64,000 bases of DNA from Trichodesmium erythraeum GBRTRLIN201 (GCA_018457135.1 JAGGDU010000219.1:18608-82607); one strand, 5' to 3'; positions 48,052 through 58,924 are shown, numbered from the stretch's first letter. Notes: generated by a model not told the origin, from the sequence alone. Translations and numbers: made by a program.

Positions 48052-48170
48052 CATTAGAAAAATTAGTCATTCCAGTAGCATCGAAATATATTAAATGATA
48101 GGTGCGTTACATTTCATTTTCATGTCACGCAGTGAAACGCACCCTACTCTCCTTCGGTTTGGAGACCAAA
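48052..48170. repeat. Inverted-repeat intergenic element
   Basis: GGTGCGTTACATTTCATTT and, about 20 bp on, GTGAAACGCACCCTAC make a hairpin element. A related piece (TAGGGTGCGTACATTTCATT) lies near 58232. It is found just after the stop of the histidine phosphatase gene and might end that transcript. Confidence 0.5.
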
Positions 48171-48173
48171 CTC

Positions 48174-49532
48174 CTACAAAGCTCCAGCAGCAGTTTTATC
48201 CAAAATACCCCCAGACAAATGAGAAGTAATATTCATCACCTCCAATACTGGAAGTCCATCTGGACCTTCAGGATAATCAATCACACTAACTGCCCCATTA
48301 CCCTGCTTAAAATTCCAGAAATGTTCCGGTTCCAAAGCAAATAATTGACAAAGGATAGCCTTATTAATAGCATCATGGGCAACTACAATACCAACACCAG
48401 AAACCGACCTAATAATCTCATTCCAAGAAACCAGCGCTCTTTTCCAAACTTGCTGTAAATTTTCTCCCTCTGGCATTTGAACCGATGCCGGAAATTCCTT
48501 CCACTGTTTCAACAACCCAGGAAAACCCTCTTCAATTTCTGACTCAAACTTTCCTTCCCAGAGACCGTGGCTAATTTCCCATAAACCATCCAATAATTTT
48601 AACTCTACATCTGGATGATGCTGCAAAATAATCTCAGCCGTTTCTTTGGGACGTAACATCGAACTACTCACAGCAAAATCTAGATGTACATCCTTAAGAA
48701 ACTCCCTAGCTTGATTAGCTTGCACTCGACCATTATCATTAAGTGGTACATCAATTTGTCCCTGAAATTTACCATCTCGGTTCCAGTCAGTCTCGCCGTG
48801 ACGCACCAGTAACAACCGGGGACCTTGATGGTTACTTCTAGGTTGAGGAAACTTTTCACCAAGCTGAGTAGTGAGATTCATTGATTCTAATTGTACAGGT
48901 CCTCCTGGTTCATTCTCTCCAGAAAAAGAAGAATAAGGAGGAGTAAAGTTTAGTATATTAATACCACAATTGGACTGTTGAATAGAGTGGTAATAAGATG
49001 GCTTTATTCCTAAAGCTGTAGAAATGAGGCAGCGATTAATACCGTTGTGGGCTACAAGTAGAATAGTTTTATGATCATTATTATTCAAAGTCTCTGACCA
49101 AAATTTCTTAGCTTGCTCAAACAGAGATAATATAGGAAAGTGCTTGATTTGACCCTCTGGTTTGGAAACCTCCATACAAAGTTCCTGGGGACTGCTTTTC
49201 CATAAACTATAATCTTCTCCATATTTCTCTATCACTTCTTCGCGCATCATTCCTTCCCACAAAGGTAAATCAATTTCTCTTAAATTTTCTTTGATTTGGA
49301 CCGGGGGTGGAGAGTCTAAATAGGAATGAATAATTTCAGCAGTTTGTTTTGCTCTTTGTAGGGGACTGCTATAAATAGCGTCAAATTTTAGGCTTTGAAG
49401 AGCTTCACCTACTTGACGAGCGGTATTTTGGCCTGTCTCAGTCAGAACTGAAGCATCAAGGCGACCTTGAATTCGGCTTTCTATATTATAGGTGCTCTGG
49501 CCATGACGCACAAGGATAACACGGGTACTCAT
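48174..49532 (-). CDS. Tandem histidine-phosphatase (phosphoglycerate-mutase-like) protein
   Basis: The 452 residues contain two full histidine-phosphatase domains. The first starts LVRHGQSTYNIESRIQGRLD and has LREIDLPLWEG and LLVAHNGINR. The second starts at about 243, LVRHGETDWNRDGKFQGQID, with LWEISHGLWEG and VVAHDAINK. Both catalytic His-Gly motifs are kept. Members dephosphorylate small phospho-compounds such as phosphoserine or sugar phosphates. The two-domain form is known in cyanobacteria. The substrate is not settled here. Confidence 0.85.
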   Translation of the reverse strand: MSTRVILVRHGQSTYNIESRIQGRLDASVLTETGQNTARQVGEALQSLKFDAIYSSPLQRAKQTAEIIHSYLDSPPPVQIKENLREIDLPLWEGMMREEVIEKYGEDYSLWKSSPQELCMEVSKPEGQIKHFPILSLFEQAKKFWSETLNNNDHKTILLVAHNGINRCLISTALGIKPSYYHSIQQSNCGINILNFTPPYSSFSGENEPGGPVQLESMNLTTQLGEKFPQPRSNHQGPRLLLVRHGETDWNRDGKFQGQIDVPLNDNGRVQANQAREFLKDVHLDFAVSSSMLRPKETAEIILQHHPDVELKLLDGLWEISHGLWEGKFESEIEEGFPGLLKQWKEFPASVQMPEGENLQQVWKRALVSWNEIIRSVSGVGIVVAHDAINKAILCQLFALEPEHFWNFKQGNGAVSVIDYPEGPDGLPVLEVMNITSHLSGGILDKTAAGAL

Positions 49533-50255
49533 CGATAATTTATATTATAGATTGATTTGGAACTGTGAGACAGAGTGCATTTTACACTGTTTTAGGTCTT
49601 AATAGCTGAACTTAAAAGTCAAACCTCCCTGAGCTATCTCTAATCAGGAACTTCTAACACCCTTTTCTGATAGGGAGGTGGGGAAGTGGGGGGTTTTACA
49701 AGTGTATGTTTTTTAGAATTATGCCCTTGAGTGTGGGGAGTGTAGGAAAAGAGGTAAGTATGGGAGGATTTTTTGACCATTTTTTTGTATAAAAAAAAGT
49801 ACTCTTTTCGGATTGATTTGATACTGAATAAAGGTAGTTACTCTACCCATTTGTTAAAAACATACCCCTATAAGAGTGGGAGATGTGGGAAAAAAGCGAT
49901 CGCTCAATTACATACGGCAGAAAAAAAACGTATTTTTAAATACATTTACTGTTCCGAAATATTCACTTAATAGTAGATCCATAACTTTTTTCTTTTGTCA
50001 AGTTTTATGTTAAGAAAGATGTTTATAAAGGATAGTCCTCTAAAGGGGAAGTCGGTAGGGGTTAATGGCCATTCGTCCCTTGACAGTATGGACTATATTT
50101 GAGAATGTTCGCCCCGTACATCAGTAGGTGGAGTTATCACCGATGTTAAGTCTTTGGAGAGAATAAGGTTACAGACTTTGCTCAGTGATGATTCACAGAA
50201 GCAGGAAACTAGCTCTAAAAAGCTGTTGAATAAGTTTAGTAGAACGGAGATATTA
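49533..50255. other. Gap with a decayed palindromic repeat
   Basis: At 50055-50081 the sequence GTAGGGGTTAATGGCCATTCGTCCCT is a decayed version of a palindromic GGGGCGAATGGCCATTCGCCCC repeat that I know from filamentous cyanobacteria. A short plus-strand frame (49773-49970) is not supported. The rest is AT-rich spacer. Confidence 0.45.
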
Positions 50256-51791
50256 ATGAAAATTAAAAAGTTAATTTTAAGTATTCTGACTATTGTAGCG
50301 ATCGCTTATATTAGTTTTTCTTTAATTAGTAGTGTAACTCAGCCACAAATTCAAAGTCGTCTGGAGTTATATCAGACAAATTTATTGTTGCAGGCTGGGG
50401 AATGGAAACCTCAAGATTTAGATAGTAAAAATTTTTATTTAGCTAGTAAAACTTTGATTGGTAATGACTCTAAGCAAATTGGATTAATACAATACAAAAA
50501 TGCTCGTGATTCGGCTCAAAAGCAATTGGAAAAACAAGAAAAAGATTTACAAATTTTATCTTTAGAGGAAGGAATAACAGCACAAAGTAAAAAGTTAAAT
50601 GATGATATTAATCAGTTAAAAAAGTTAATTAATGAATTTGATCTTAATATTGGTATTTTGCAAATAGAAAAAAATCAAATAAATACAGCTCAGCAAAGTT
50701 GGCAAAATTTAACTGAGTCAGAAACTGCAAATAAACCTTTAGGAAAAACGGCAAAAGTTTTAGCAGAAATCTGGAGTACACCAGCCAAAATTTTACCTAA
50801 TGCAGAATATTTAATCGAACAAAATTTAGATGGATGGTTTCGTTATAGTGCTTTTAAAAAACTATATAAATTACAGGAAAGAGAAGAAGATTTAGCTCAA
50901 CTGCAAAAACAGGAACAAGAGATAGCAGAACAAGCAGTATTAAAGTTAGCTATTATTGCCGGTGTGCCGGGAATAGGATTAACATTTGGAGTAGGATTAC
51001 TAATATTTTTAGGAGTGCAATGGTTAATTTTAGGAAAGGAATCTTTATTGTTAAAAAATGCTGATTTACCTTGGGAAGTCAATTGGAATGGTGAAACAAT
51101 TTTACAAGTATTTGTTGTCGGTTTTTTCTTGGTCGGGCAAATTATTGTTCCTTTTGGATTAGAGGTTTTTAAAAGTTTCACAAATTTGCAACCTGCAATG
51201 ATGGGAGTGCGAGTACAAGCAGGGTATATTCTTAGTGCTTATATTTTGTTTTCTCTAGGTGGTTTATTAGTATTGTATTTATCATTAAAGTCGTTTTTTC
51301 CCTTACCGAAAGGTTGGTTTAAATTTGATTTACGTGGTGGTTGGTTTTTCTGGGGTTTAGGTGGTTATTTTTTAGCTTTACCAATGGTCATTTTAATATC
51401 TCTAATTAATCAACAATTATGGCAAGGTCAAGGTGGTAGTAATCCCATTTTACCTATTGCTTTAAACGGGCAAGATGGTTTAGCTTTAGGTCTATTTTTT
51501 GTTACTGCTTCTATTGCAGCACCAGTTTTTGAGGAAGTTATGTTTCGCGGATTTTTGTTACCTTCTTTGACAAAATATATGCCTATTTGGGGAGCAATTA
51601 TTGTCAGTGGTTTTTTATTTGCGATCGCACATTTGAATATTTCTGAAGTCTTACCTTTGGCAGTTTTGGGAATAATTTTAGGAGCAGTTTATACCAGGTC
51701 TCGTAATCTTTTGTCTTCTATATTGTTACATAGTTTATGGAATAGTGGAACCTTGTTAAGTTTGTTTATTTTGGGAAGTGGAAATTCCTAA
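50256..51791 (+). CDS. CPBP-family intramembrane metalloprotease
   Basis: From the ATG at 50256 (511 residues, MKIKKLILSILTI), which has GGAG 6 nt upstream; a TTG at 50154 gives 34 more residues without support. The N-terminal membrane segment is followed by a long helical region (about 80-230). The C-terminal membrane bundle carries the CPBP/Abi motifs FEEVMFRGFLLP and FAIAHLN, plus LHSLWNSG. The EExxxR and HxxxN residues are those of CAAX-type prenyl proteases; bacterial members process or protect membrane proteins. No partner gene is adjacent. Confidence 0.87.
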   Translation: MKIKKLILSILTIVAIAYISFSLISSVTQPQIQSRLELYQTNLLLQAGEWKPQDLDSKNFYLASKTLIGNDSKQIGLIQYKNARDSAQKQLEKQEKDLQILSLEEGITAQSKKLNDDINQLKKLINEFDLNIGILQIEKNQINTAQQSWQNLTESETANKPLGKTAKVLAEIWSTPAKILPNAEYLIEQNLDGWFRYSAFKKLYKLQEREEDLAQLQKQEQEIAEQAVLKLAIIAGVPGIGLTFGVGLLIFLGVQWLILGKESLLLKNADLPWEVNWNGETILQVFVVGFFLVGQIIVPFGLEVFKSFTNLQPAMMGVRVQAGYILSAYILFSLGGLLVLYLSLKSFFPLPKGWFKFDLRGGWFFWGLGGYFLALPMVILISLINQQLWQGQGGSNPILPIALNGQDGLALGLFFVTASIAAPVFEEVMFRGFLLPSLTKYMPIWGAIIVSGFLFAIAHLNISEVLPLAVLGIILGAVYTRSRNLLSSILLHSLWNSGTLLSLFILGSGNS

Positions 51792-51988
51792 TATTTATCA
51801 AGAATATAGCCGGACCCAAAAATATCAAAAACAGGCAAGATAGGAGCAAGAGAGCAAAATATTGCCACTGTTCCCTTGACCAAAATAATTATAATAATGG
51901 GATTTAGCCATAACCAACATATATATTAAGAATTTTCATTTTTTCAGCACTCAAAACTTAATATAAATAAAGTATGATTTAATACTTT

Positions 51989-52066
51989 GGGTAAGTCCTG
52001 AATAAATCTATCAATGGTAATTTCTGCTCTAAAGGCAATGAATTACAGCACTTTTAGGACTCACCC
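51989..52066. mobile_element. TIR-bounded mini-element, 78 bp
   Basis: GGGTAAGTCCT at the left and AGGACTCACCC at the right are inverted repeats with one mismatch. Its ends match those at 17177, 53428 and 61569. There is no coding content. It lies just before the EamA gene. Confidence 0.55.
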
Positions 52067-52096
52067 TCTTTCTTAACTTATCCAAAGTCAAAAATT

Positions 52097-53002
52097 ATGC
52101 AACAATGGGTTACTAATTTTCAAGGAGAACTAGCTGCCTTAAGTGGTGCATTTTTGTGGGCAGTATCTTCAGCAGCTTATAGCTTACTTGGTCAAAAAAT
52201 ATCTGCCTTAAAATTAAATTTATTCAAAGGTTTAATAGCGATCGCTCTGATTTTTCTAACTTTAATTATTAGTGGCAAACTTCAGACAGAACTAAACTTA
52301 TTTACAATAAATTTACTTTTAATAAGCGGTATTATTGGCATTGGTTTAGGAGATACTGCATTTTTTTATGCCCTCAAAAATATGGGTGCAAGAAGAACTC
52401 TTTTAGTGGGAACTTTGTCTCCCCCAATAACCGCTTTACTAAGTTTAATTTTTTTAGAAGAACAATTAACCTTTGGTGCTTGGTGCGGAATTTTTATTAC
52501 AGGAATAGGTGTAGCTTGGGTAATTTCAGAAAGAACTCCTGGTGTAGTAATTAGTAATATTAATATCAAACAAGGAATAGTTTGGGCAATATTAGCAGCA
52601 ATAGCTAATTCTACTGGTATAATTCTTTCCCGTTTTGCTTTACTTTTCTCAGAGATTATTCCTTTATGGAGCACTTTATTCAGATTAATAGGAGGCATAA
52701 TTATTGTTGTCTTTTTGTTACTTCTCCAGAGAACCAGACAGGAAAAATCAGAAAAAATTAATTGGTCAATAAAACTTAGAATAGACATTTTTATTGTAAC
52801 TTTTGGTGGTACTTATTTAGGTATTTGGTTACAACAAACTTCTCTCAAATATGCTTCCGCAGGTATCGCCCAAACTCTTTTAGCTACAAGTCCAATATTT
52901 ATCATTCCTATTGCTGTTAAAATGGGAGAAAAAATAAGTATTAGGTCAATTTTTGGAGTCTTAGTAGCAGTAATAGGAATTAGCTTTTTATTTACTTTTT
53001 AG
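52097..53002 (+). CDS. EamA-family (DMT) transporter
   Basis: The 301 residues have ten hydrophobic helices in two halves typical of the drug/metabolite transporter superfamily: GELAALSGAFLWAVSSAAYS and ALKNMGARRTLLVGTLSPPI in the first, VWAILAAIANSTGIILSRFA and QTSLKYASAGIAQTLLATSP in the second. It would export or import a small metabolite across the inner membrane. The substrate cannot be told from sequence. Single gene, start ATG. Confidence 0.88.
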   Translation: MQQWVTNFQGELAALSGAFLWAVSSAAYSLLGQKISALKLNLFKGLIAIALIFLTLIISGKLQTELNLFTINLLLISGIIGIGLGDTAFFYALKNMGARRTLLVGTLSPPITALLSLIFLEEQLTFGAWCGIFITGIGVAWVISERTPGVVISNINIKQGIVWAILAAIANSTGIILSRFALLFSEIIPLWSTLFRLIGGIIIVVFLLLLQRTRQEKSEKINWSIKLRIDIFIVTFGGTYLGIWLQQTSLKYASAGIAQTLLATSPIFIIPIAVKMGEKISIRSIFGVLVAVIGISFLFTF

Positions 53003-53283
53003 TAACAAATTGAGATAGAATATTAGTATGATAAATATTACCTATAAGAACCAAAAAAAAACTTGATTTTACCATATTTTTGAACCGATGTATCCCTTAC
53101 TTCTAAATCCAAAATCATAGTATCAAGACTAACCCATAACCACCATAATATAGTAGGATTTTTCATACTTTAAATGTCAAATAATTTTCTGAAATTACTG
53201 GGGCCGTCAAAGTTGTAAGCTGATAAAATCTTAATGCACGACTTCCGTTAAGCTTACAGCAGTTTTCATGCCACCATATCACA

Positions 53284-53312
53284 GTAGGGACGTTACATAA
53301 AAGCGTCCCTAC
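53284..53312. repeat. Palindromic repeat GTAGGGACG...CGTCCCTAC
   Basis: Nine-bp perfect arms around TTACATAAAAG. This resembles a widely repeated GTAGGGACGT...ACGTCCCTAC palindrome of cyanobacterial genomes. Confidence 0.75.
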
Positions 53313-53427
53313 AAGATTGTAGTTATAGCGATGCAGTTCATCAATTTGAAAAGCCTTGTAACGAGACATTGACGTTCTTCAATTAAGTTAGTAATCTGCT
53401 TATTTCCTTTCTATATATAACTTTTAC

Positions 53428-53548
53428 AGGACTTATCCATGACTTCTAGATAATACCCTATCTGTAGAGGGCAAATGCAATTCATTCCCTATTTGTAGAG
53501 AGTTAATGATCATTAAAACCTACTAGATGTGGCGGTTCTGGGTAAGTC
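53428..53548. mobile_element. TIR-bounded mini-element, about 121 bp
   Basis: AGGACTTATCC (left) and GGGTAAGTC (right, within GCGGTTCTGGGTAAGTC) are inverted repeats. The right end also shares CGGTTCTGGG(T/C)AAGT with the element at 17177-17450, which shows common origin. Confidence 0.5.
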
Positions 53549-53585
53549 GGTTTCAACTAGCTGATAACCCCGTCAGAGCATTATC

Positions 53586-54313
53586 TCATGCCTTACACAT
53601 TTTCTGATACTCCCGCTGAATTCCTTGTAAAATATGTTCCATCGTTACCGCACTATCAGCTTCGGCAGCTAGGCAAGCAGCAGCTAAGGCAATATTTTGA
53701 ATATTCCCATCACTGTGAAAACAAGCTTCACGAAATAATAATTTGAGCAGTTAGTCAAAATCTTGCTTAATTGCTAAAGCTTGAGCTAAGTCGGTAATTA
53801 ATAACTACCTGTTAAGTTGAGCTGCAAGAGCGATCGCTCCACAGCGTTTCTCAGGAAGGTGCAAGCTAGAGAAATAGATAAGTAGATACTGGTGTATATT
53901 TTGAGCTTGGGTGATTAATTTAGGAAGTATCTGCTTGATTTCATCCCGAATGGGAAATTTTTCCTCAATAGCAGGATGAGTTAATAATTTATACCATAAT
54001 ATAATCCTAAGCTGTTTTCAAGTCCCTTTTGGTTTAAGAGAAAATGGATCATCTGGTCGTCTAGTTTCAAATAATAGGATAATATTGGTGGCTTAACCTG
54101 ATGATGTTCAGGAATTAAGAGAAGTAAGCCGTATTTGATTAAGAGTACATCAGGAGCAAAATTGATTCGTTGCAGCAGTTTCGCTTCAGGAGAGGGACAG
54201 AGTCAGTTTAGAGCTAAATCAACACTGGACCCCTTGGAAGTGAAATCATCCTGAAGATAAGCGTATAAGCGATCGTAACGCAAATCAATTTCTGGAGCTA
54301 GGGCAATGAGCAT
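53586..54313 (-). pseudogene. AAA+ ATPase relic with its catalytic core deleted
   Basis: The N-terminal part reads MLIALAPEIDLRYDRLYAYL, QDDFTSKGSSVDLALN, stop, LCPSPEAKLLQRINFAPDVL and so on. The C-terminal tail reads AEADSAVTMEHILQGIQREY QKM. This combination, a winged-helix-type N-terminus with YAYLQDD and a tail ending REYQKM, is that of a bacterial AAA+ protein often encoded with contractile-injection (eCIS) genes. The Walker A/B core between them is missing and many stops occur. No other eCIS gene is present. Confidence 0.65.
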
Positions 54314-54479
54314 CAAGCATCAAAAGAAAACTCCACTATTTTACTAACTAGAGTTTTCAATTAATATGCATTAACCCAAGGGGTGGGGGAGGGAATTTAA
54401 TGCTCAGTATCTTCAAATTGAGGATTAGATTTCACTTCGTTCTACAAAAGCAGACATTTTTAGGTCTGTTATGCTACTA

Positions 54480-54881
54480 CTACAATTTTTGCTGTAAATA
54501 TTTGTACCAATTAACAGCTAAATCAATATCTGTAAAGGGAACTTGGATATTTTTAGAATCAGAAAAAATAAACTCCAAAACTACCTTACCCCGAGTAGGA
54601 AGATTTTCTAGATCTACTAGCTTATTATTAACTAATAATTGTAGCGATCGCACATCTGACAAAGAAAATGTCTCCAAATTTACAGGTTCCTTGCGTTTAG
54701 GTTTTCCCCAAGTTATACTTTCACCATTCTGACCCAATACCGCATAAATATCATATTTAGCTTTCTCAAAAGGTTTTGCCCAAACACGGTAAGCTTCCAA
54801 CTTTTGATACTCATTCCAACCTGCCCAACTGAGCCAAATAAACACACCCAATAAGGGCAACCATAATAAACCTCTTTCCAT
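54480..54881 (-). CDS. Conserved-type membrane-anchored protein
   Basis: The 133 residues have one N-terminal membrane anchor (GLLWLPLLGVFIWLSWAGW) followed by an alpha/beta domain with LGQNGESITWGKPKRK, LSDVRSLQLLVNNKL and VLEFIFSDSKNIQVPF. No named family is recognised. The globular part probably faces the cytoplasm or periplasm depending on anchor orientation. Start ATG at 54881, alone on its strand. Confidence 0.72.
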   Translation of the reverse strand: MERGLLWLPLLGVFIWLSWAGWNEYQKLEAYRVWAKPFEKAKYDIYAVLGQNGESITWGKPKRKEPVNLETFSLSDVRSLQLLVNNKLVDLENLPTRGKVVLEFIFSDSKNIQVPFTDIDLAVNWYKYLQQKL

Positions 54882-55395
54882 TTTAGTTCTCAGATTTTCT
54901 ACTTATAATAATAACTGAATATTTGAGTAAGCAATAACTTAAAGTAAAACGAAAAATTCTGTTTCCAGTCTTATTTTTACATAAAAAAAACAGATTGTAA
55001 CATTATTTAATTAAATAATAACTTTAATTGTAATTGCCTTATTGCCAGATTGAAGTTTATTCGTAGATATTATGATAGAAGTTAAACATCTTCATAAAAA
55101 ATTCTCTTATCTCCTGCTTCTTTCCAAATCAGCATTTTAGAGAAGTCGATTTATGTTTTTTTTAATCTGATAAATATATTACCCAGCCATTACTGTTATA
55201 TATAACTTATAACTTTGTCATTTTCAAGACATGCTCACTATAATTAGTGCCATTGCGTAAGTCATAAATAGTTTTTTCTCAAGTATGAGCCCAACTTTTG
55301 ATATGGTTTTTTACCTAGTGTCTAGTTGCAAAAGTTAATATATTTATTATACCAATTCAAGTGATAGTTTCCTTGTGAATAACTAAGATAAAAAA

Positions 55396-55620
55396 ATGCC
55401 CCATCGAGCTCTACTGGTAAATCTGAAAGCAGAAGAAAGATCCCATCTTATATCTTTTGTCTGGGCCGATAAATCACAAGCTTAAGATGCACTTCGTGCA
55501 CAAATCATACTTCTGTGCCCTCAAAGATATACTAATCAGGCAATCACCTCATTAGCTCTCAATGAATGTTTTGAGTATTAAGTATCGGGACCAAACCTTT
55601 GGTCAAAAAAAAAGCCAGTT
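55396..55620 (+). pseudogene. IS630-type transposase N-terminal fragment
   Basis: MPHRALLVNLKAEERSHLIS, FVWADKSQA, stop, DALRAQIILLCPQRYTNQAI. It corresponds to the helix-turn-helix start of IS630-family transposases (RAQIILLxxxGxTNxAIA). It is cut short after about 60 codons. Confidence 0.65.
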
Positions 55621-56051
55621 TATCTAGTTTACTTTGGAGTGGGAAACCAAAAAAGTATCAAATACATGAAGGCATCCCATGACTCAAACTTCTAAAAACT
55701 CCTCCACCTCAAGGTTGAAATACCCGGGTTCTTGAAATATAGGAGATGTTTAGGGTTTTGATTTAGCTGTTTTTAAAGTCAATAATACATCTTCATCTCC
55801 ATCTTTAAACTTAATGACTTTATATGGAGAGAAAGAAAAAAAATTAGGTGTTAAAATTCATGCTTATTATCTTTTTTGGAGGAATAAAATACGTCTTAGT
55901 CAAACAATAACAGGAAAAAATATAGTGAAATTGGATATATAAAGAGCATCTCAAATAAGATAAAAATTACTATAGCAAGTAGGATTTATAAAGTTAGAAA
56001 TAGAAAGAGTAAGTCTTCATTAATTAGGTAGTTTATTCCAGGAAAAAGATG

Positions 56052-56257
56052 ATTTATAAGTAGCTGCTAATGTCTAATGGAAGTTTTTAATCATTTATTA
56101 CCTATATAAAAAAATAGTATGACAATTAATTTAACTAAAAAAATTTTTTTTTAAAGATAATTTATAAGTATCTGCTAATGTCTAATGGAAGTTTTTAATC
56201 ATTTATTACCCATATAAAAAAATAGTATGACAATTAATTTAACTAAAAAAATTTTTT
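56052..56257. repeat. Tandem duplication, period 108 bp
   Basis: Two copies (56052-56159 and 56160-56257) of ATTTATAAGTA.CTGCTAAT and the following 90 bp differ at only a few bases. There is no coding content. The near identity means the duplication is recent. Confidence 0.9.
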
Positions 56258-56980
56258 GAGAAGATTTAAGACAAAGTTTTAATTTATATTTATGTTGAAA
56301 CTTATAATAATTTTTAATAATTATAAAAGAGATATTTGACAGAAAAAAATCATCTAAACCCTTATTGAATTGATATTAAATTTTAGATAATATGTTAGAT
56401 AATTCAATGAAAATCAAGTGATACTTTTGACTATATTATTGGCTTTAATATCCCTTAATGTAAATTATTAATACAGAAAGAATATTCTTTTAAACATTAA
56501 TTAATCAAGCTATAAAACCAATTTTTTGTAAAATATAAAATGTTTAATTTATGATTTAAACCAGCACTATTAAAGTCAAATTATAGCCATGCATTAGACG
56601 GTATCTGTAAAAAAAAGATTAAAATCAAACAACGGGAAAGTAAAACAGAGAAAATGGAACTAGTCAACCAGGTGTCAAACATTGAGTACATAACTCCCAA
56701 AGCCTATTTCACATATCTCAAGTATCGCTACTTGGGAAACGATAGCTCCCATACTACCTGTGGCCAAATCTGAAACATCCAAAGGAAGGAAAAAAACAGT
56801 GGAGTTACCAGAAATTGTTAGTATTATTTTCTGGACTGGTATTAGTAGTGTTAATTCATAGTGCCAATTGTAATTATGCTCAGAATTGTTTTACTCTAGC
56901 GCTATAGTTTTTTTGAATTTTCAAAATATCAACAAATATACTAAAATATAGCAAATACCAGTTTAAATTTATTTTCGCAA

Positions 56981-57886
56981 ATGATTACAAGTAAAACAAA
57001 ATTATTAGGAGTCATTGGTTATCCTCTTGAACATTCTCTGTCTCCTTTAATGCACAATGCTGCAATTCAAGCAATAAATGCTCAACAAGCTCAACAAAAT
57101 TTAATTGATTATATATATCTACCTTTCCCTATTAAACCAGAAAATTTAAACGCAGCTATTACGGGATTTTCTGCTATTGGCGTTCAGGGTTTTAATATTA
57201 CTATCCCTCATAAACAAACAATAATGCCACTATTATCAGAAGTTTCCGATATCGCTCAGGCGGTGGGAGCAGTTAATACTGTTTATAAAACACATTCTCA
57301 TAGAACACATCAAGGATGGACGGGGACAAATACAGATGTGGCAGGATTTCTGGCCCCACTACAAACCTATCGTTGGGATATGCATCAAAAAGTAGCAGTA
57401 ATTTTAGGTAACGGTGGTGCTTCTCGTGCAGTTGTTGCGGGTTGCATTCAGTTAGGTTTTGCAGAAATTCATATTATTGGTCGGTCAATAGAAAAATTAA
57501 CTGCTTTTCAGCAAAGTTGGCTTAATTCTCCTCTAGCCATAAGTTTGAAAATACATAAATGGGATAAACTGTCAAGCTTAATTTCACAGGCAGATTTGTT
57601 AGTTAACACAACTCCTATAGGAATGTACCCAAACATTCAGGAGTCTCCAGTAGATGAGAAGGTTTTTGACAAATTGTCGCCAGGGGCGATCGTCTATGAC
57701 TTAATTTATATTCCTAACCCTACTAAGTTTCTTCAGCAAGCTCAGGAGAGGGGAGCGATCGCTATTGACGGTTTAGAAATGTTAGTTCAACAAGGAGCTG
57801 CTGCCTTAGAACTATGGTTACAACAGTCTGTACCAGTGGATGTTATGCGCTATTCTTTGCATAAACATTTAGGATTAAATAAATAA
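56981..57886 (+). CDS. aroE: Shikimate dehydrogenase
   Basis: The 301-residue enzyme reduces 3-dehydroshikimate to shikimate with NADPH. Substrate-site residues are in SLSPLMHN (Ser19, Ser21), NITIPHKQT (Lys78), GAVNTVY and TGTNTDVAGF; the cofactor motif is VILGNGGASRAVV. It is a little longer than the usual 270-290. It starts ATG and is transcribed alone, as is common in cyanobacteria. Substrate and motifs make the call secure. Confidence 0.95.
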   Translation: MITSKTKLLGVIGYPLEHSLSPLMHNAAIQAINAQQAQQNLIDYIYLPFPIKPENLNAAITGFSAIGVQGFNITIPHKQTIMPLLSEVSDIAQAVGAVNTVYKTHSHRTHQGWTGTNTDVAGFLAPLQTYRWDMHQKVAVILGNGGASRAVVAGCIQLGFAEIHIIGRSIEKLTAFQQSWLNSPLAISLKIHKWDKLSSLISQADLLVNTTPIGMYPNIQESPVDEKVFDKLSPGAIVYDLIYIPNPTKFLQQAQERGAIAIDGLEMLVQQGAAALELWLQQSVPVDVMRYSLHKHLGLNK

Positions 57887-58924
57887 TTAGGACTGGTTCA
57901 AAAAAACTATAAGTGGACATATAAATTTCTATTTATACCAGTTTCAGAGGGGCGTAAAGTAAAAAAAACTTGATGACTTTAGACTTAGAGCAAAGAGAGA
58001 TTAGTGTTTAACTGTAATTTACCATCCCCGCCAAATGCTCTAATATTCCTGATATTTTAATCAAAACCCTTGAAATTTAATTTTTAACAAGAGACAATAC
58101 ACACTATAGATTTCCTGATTTTTATTATATACGCCAAACAGCTTACTGAACTCAGGTACTAGCCTCAACGCTTCTTCCACCCTAATATTTCACCCACTGC
58201 TCCAGACTTTGCTCCCCACAGTTGCTCTTGTAGGGTGCGTACATTTCATTAACTTCCCCCTTATTTTATAGTGTTTCCCGATAGCTACGAATCATGCTAA
58301 ACTCTTTTTCTCTTGACAAATTTCGTAATCAGGTGTTATAATAATCCGGTATAGAAAAAATTCAAATGATAGAAAGTTTACTATATAAGACTTTCAAGAT
58401 ATCAGGCATCAAACAAATACCATAAAGCTAAACTATAAGGGTTTTAGCCATTTTTTTCTTAATTGCTAATAACTATAATGAGTATAGTGATATTGATATA
58501 GCACCATTGAGTAACTAGTGCGATCGCTATATCTAAGTTTATATGCGCTCTCTACTGATGGTATGAGCGGTACAATTCCTGAAAAAATTATTCAGGTTAG
58601 GTTTTTTCTCAGAGGGAAATCAAATAATAATGCATACACATATACTAAAAATTAATATTTATAACTTTAGCATTACAGGACTATACAAAAAATGTTAAAC
58701 AAACAGCCATAGTATTTAGTAAACACTTATTACCTCTAAAGAATTTTAATTTTATCAAAATCCTAACACTTTTTTATAATGCTATAATATTATATCTGAA
58801 GCAAAGCGTGATTCATATTCCTTTGAAGAAAGGCTAGCAAAATCATGTTTTTGTCCACTAATATAGCTAAGTTTTTTGATATAAGCTAAAATTATTATGC
58901 TCAGTCTAAATATTAATTAATGAT
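57887..58924. other. 1-kb gap without a recognised gene
   Basis: AT-rich. Near 58232 is GTAGGGTGCGTACATTTCAT, a relic of the inverted-repeat element at 48052. Nothing else was identified. Confidence 0.4.

Larger units (their letters stand above)
53003..53585. other. Repeat-bearing gap
   Basis: It holds a perfect short palindrome (53284-53312) and a TIR-bounded element (53428-53548). A 68-codon frame (53163-53369) runs over the palindrome and is not supported. Confidence 0.5.
54882..56980. other. 2.1-kb relic-rich gap before aroE
   Basis: It includes an IS630-type fragment (55396-55620), a tandem duplication (56052-56257), and an open stretch (about 55770-55940) reading LNLMTLYGEKEKKLGVKIHA that could be part of an IS4-like DDE transposase. 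The rest has no gene. Confidence 0.5.

Noticed and set aside
49773..49970. 65-codon frame
   Set aside because: It has A-run-rich codons and no recognised domain, and crosses a GCGATCGC spacer.
53163..53369. 68-codon minus-strand frame
   Set aside because: It runs through the GTAGGGACG palindrome; the coding look comes from the repeat.
55770..55940. IS4-like transposase text (LNLMTLYGEKEKKLGVKIHA)
   Set aside because: Only one short open stretch; too little to assign.
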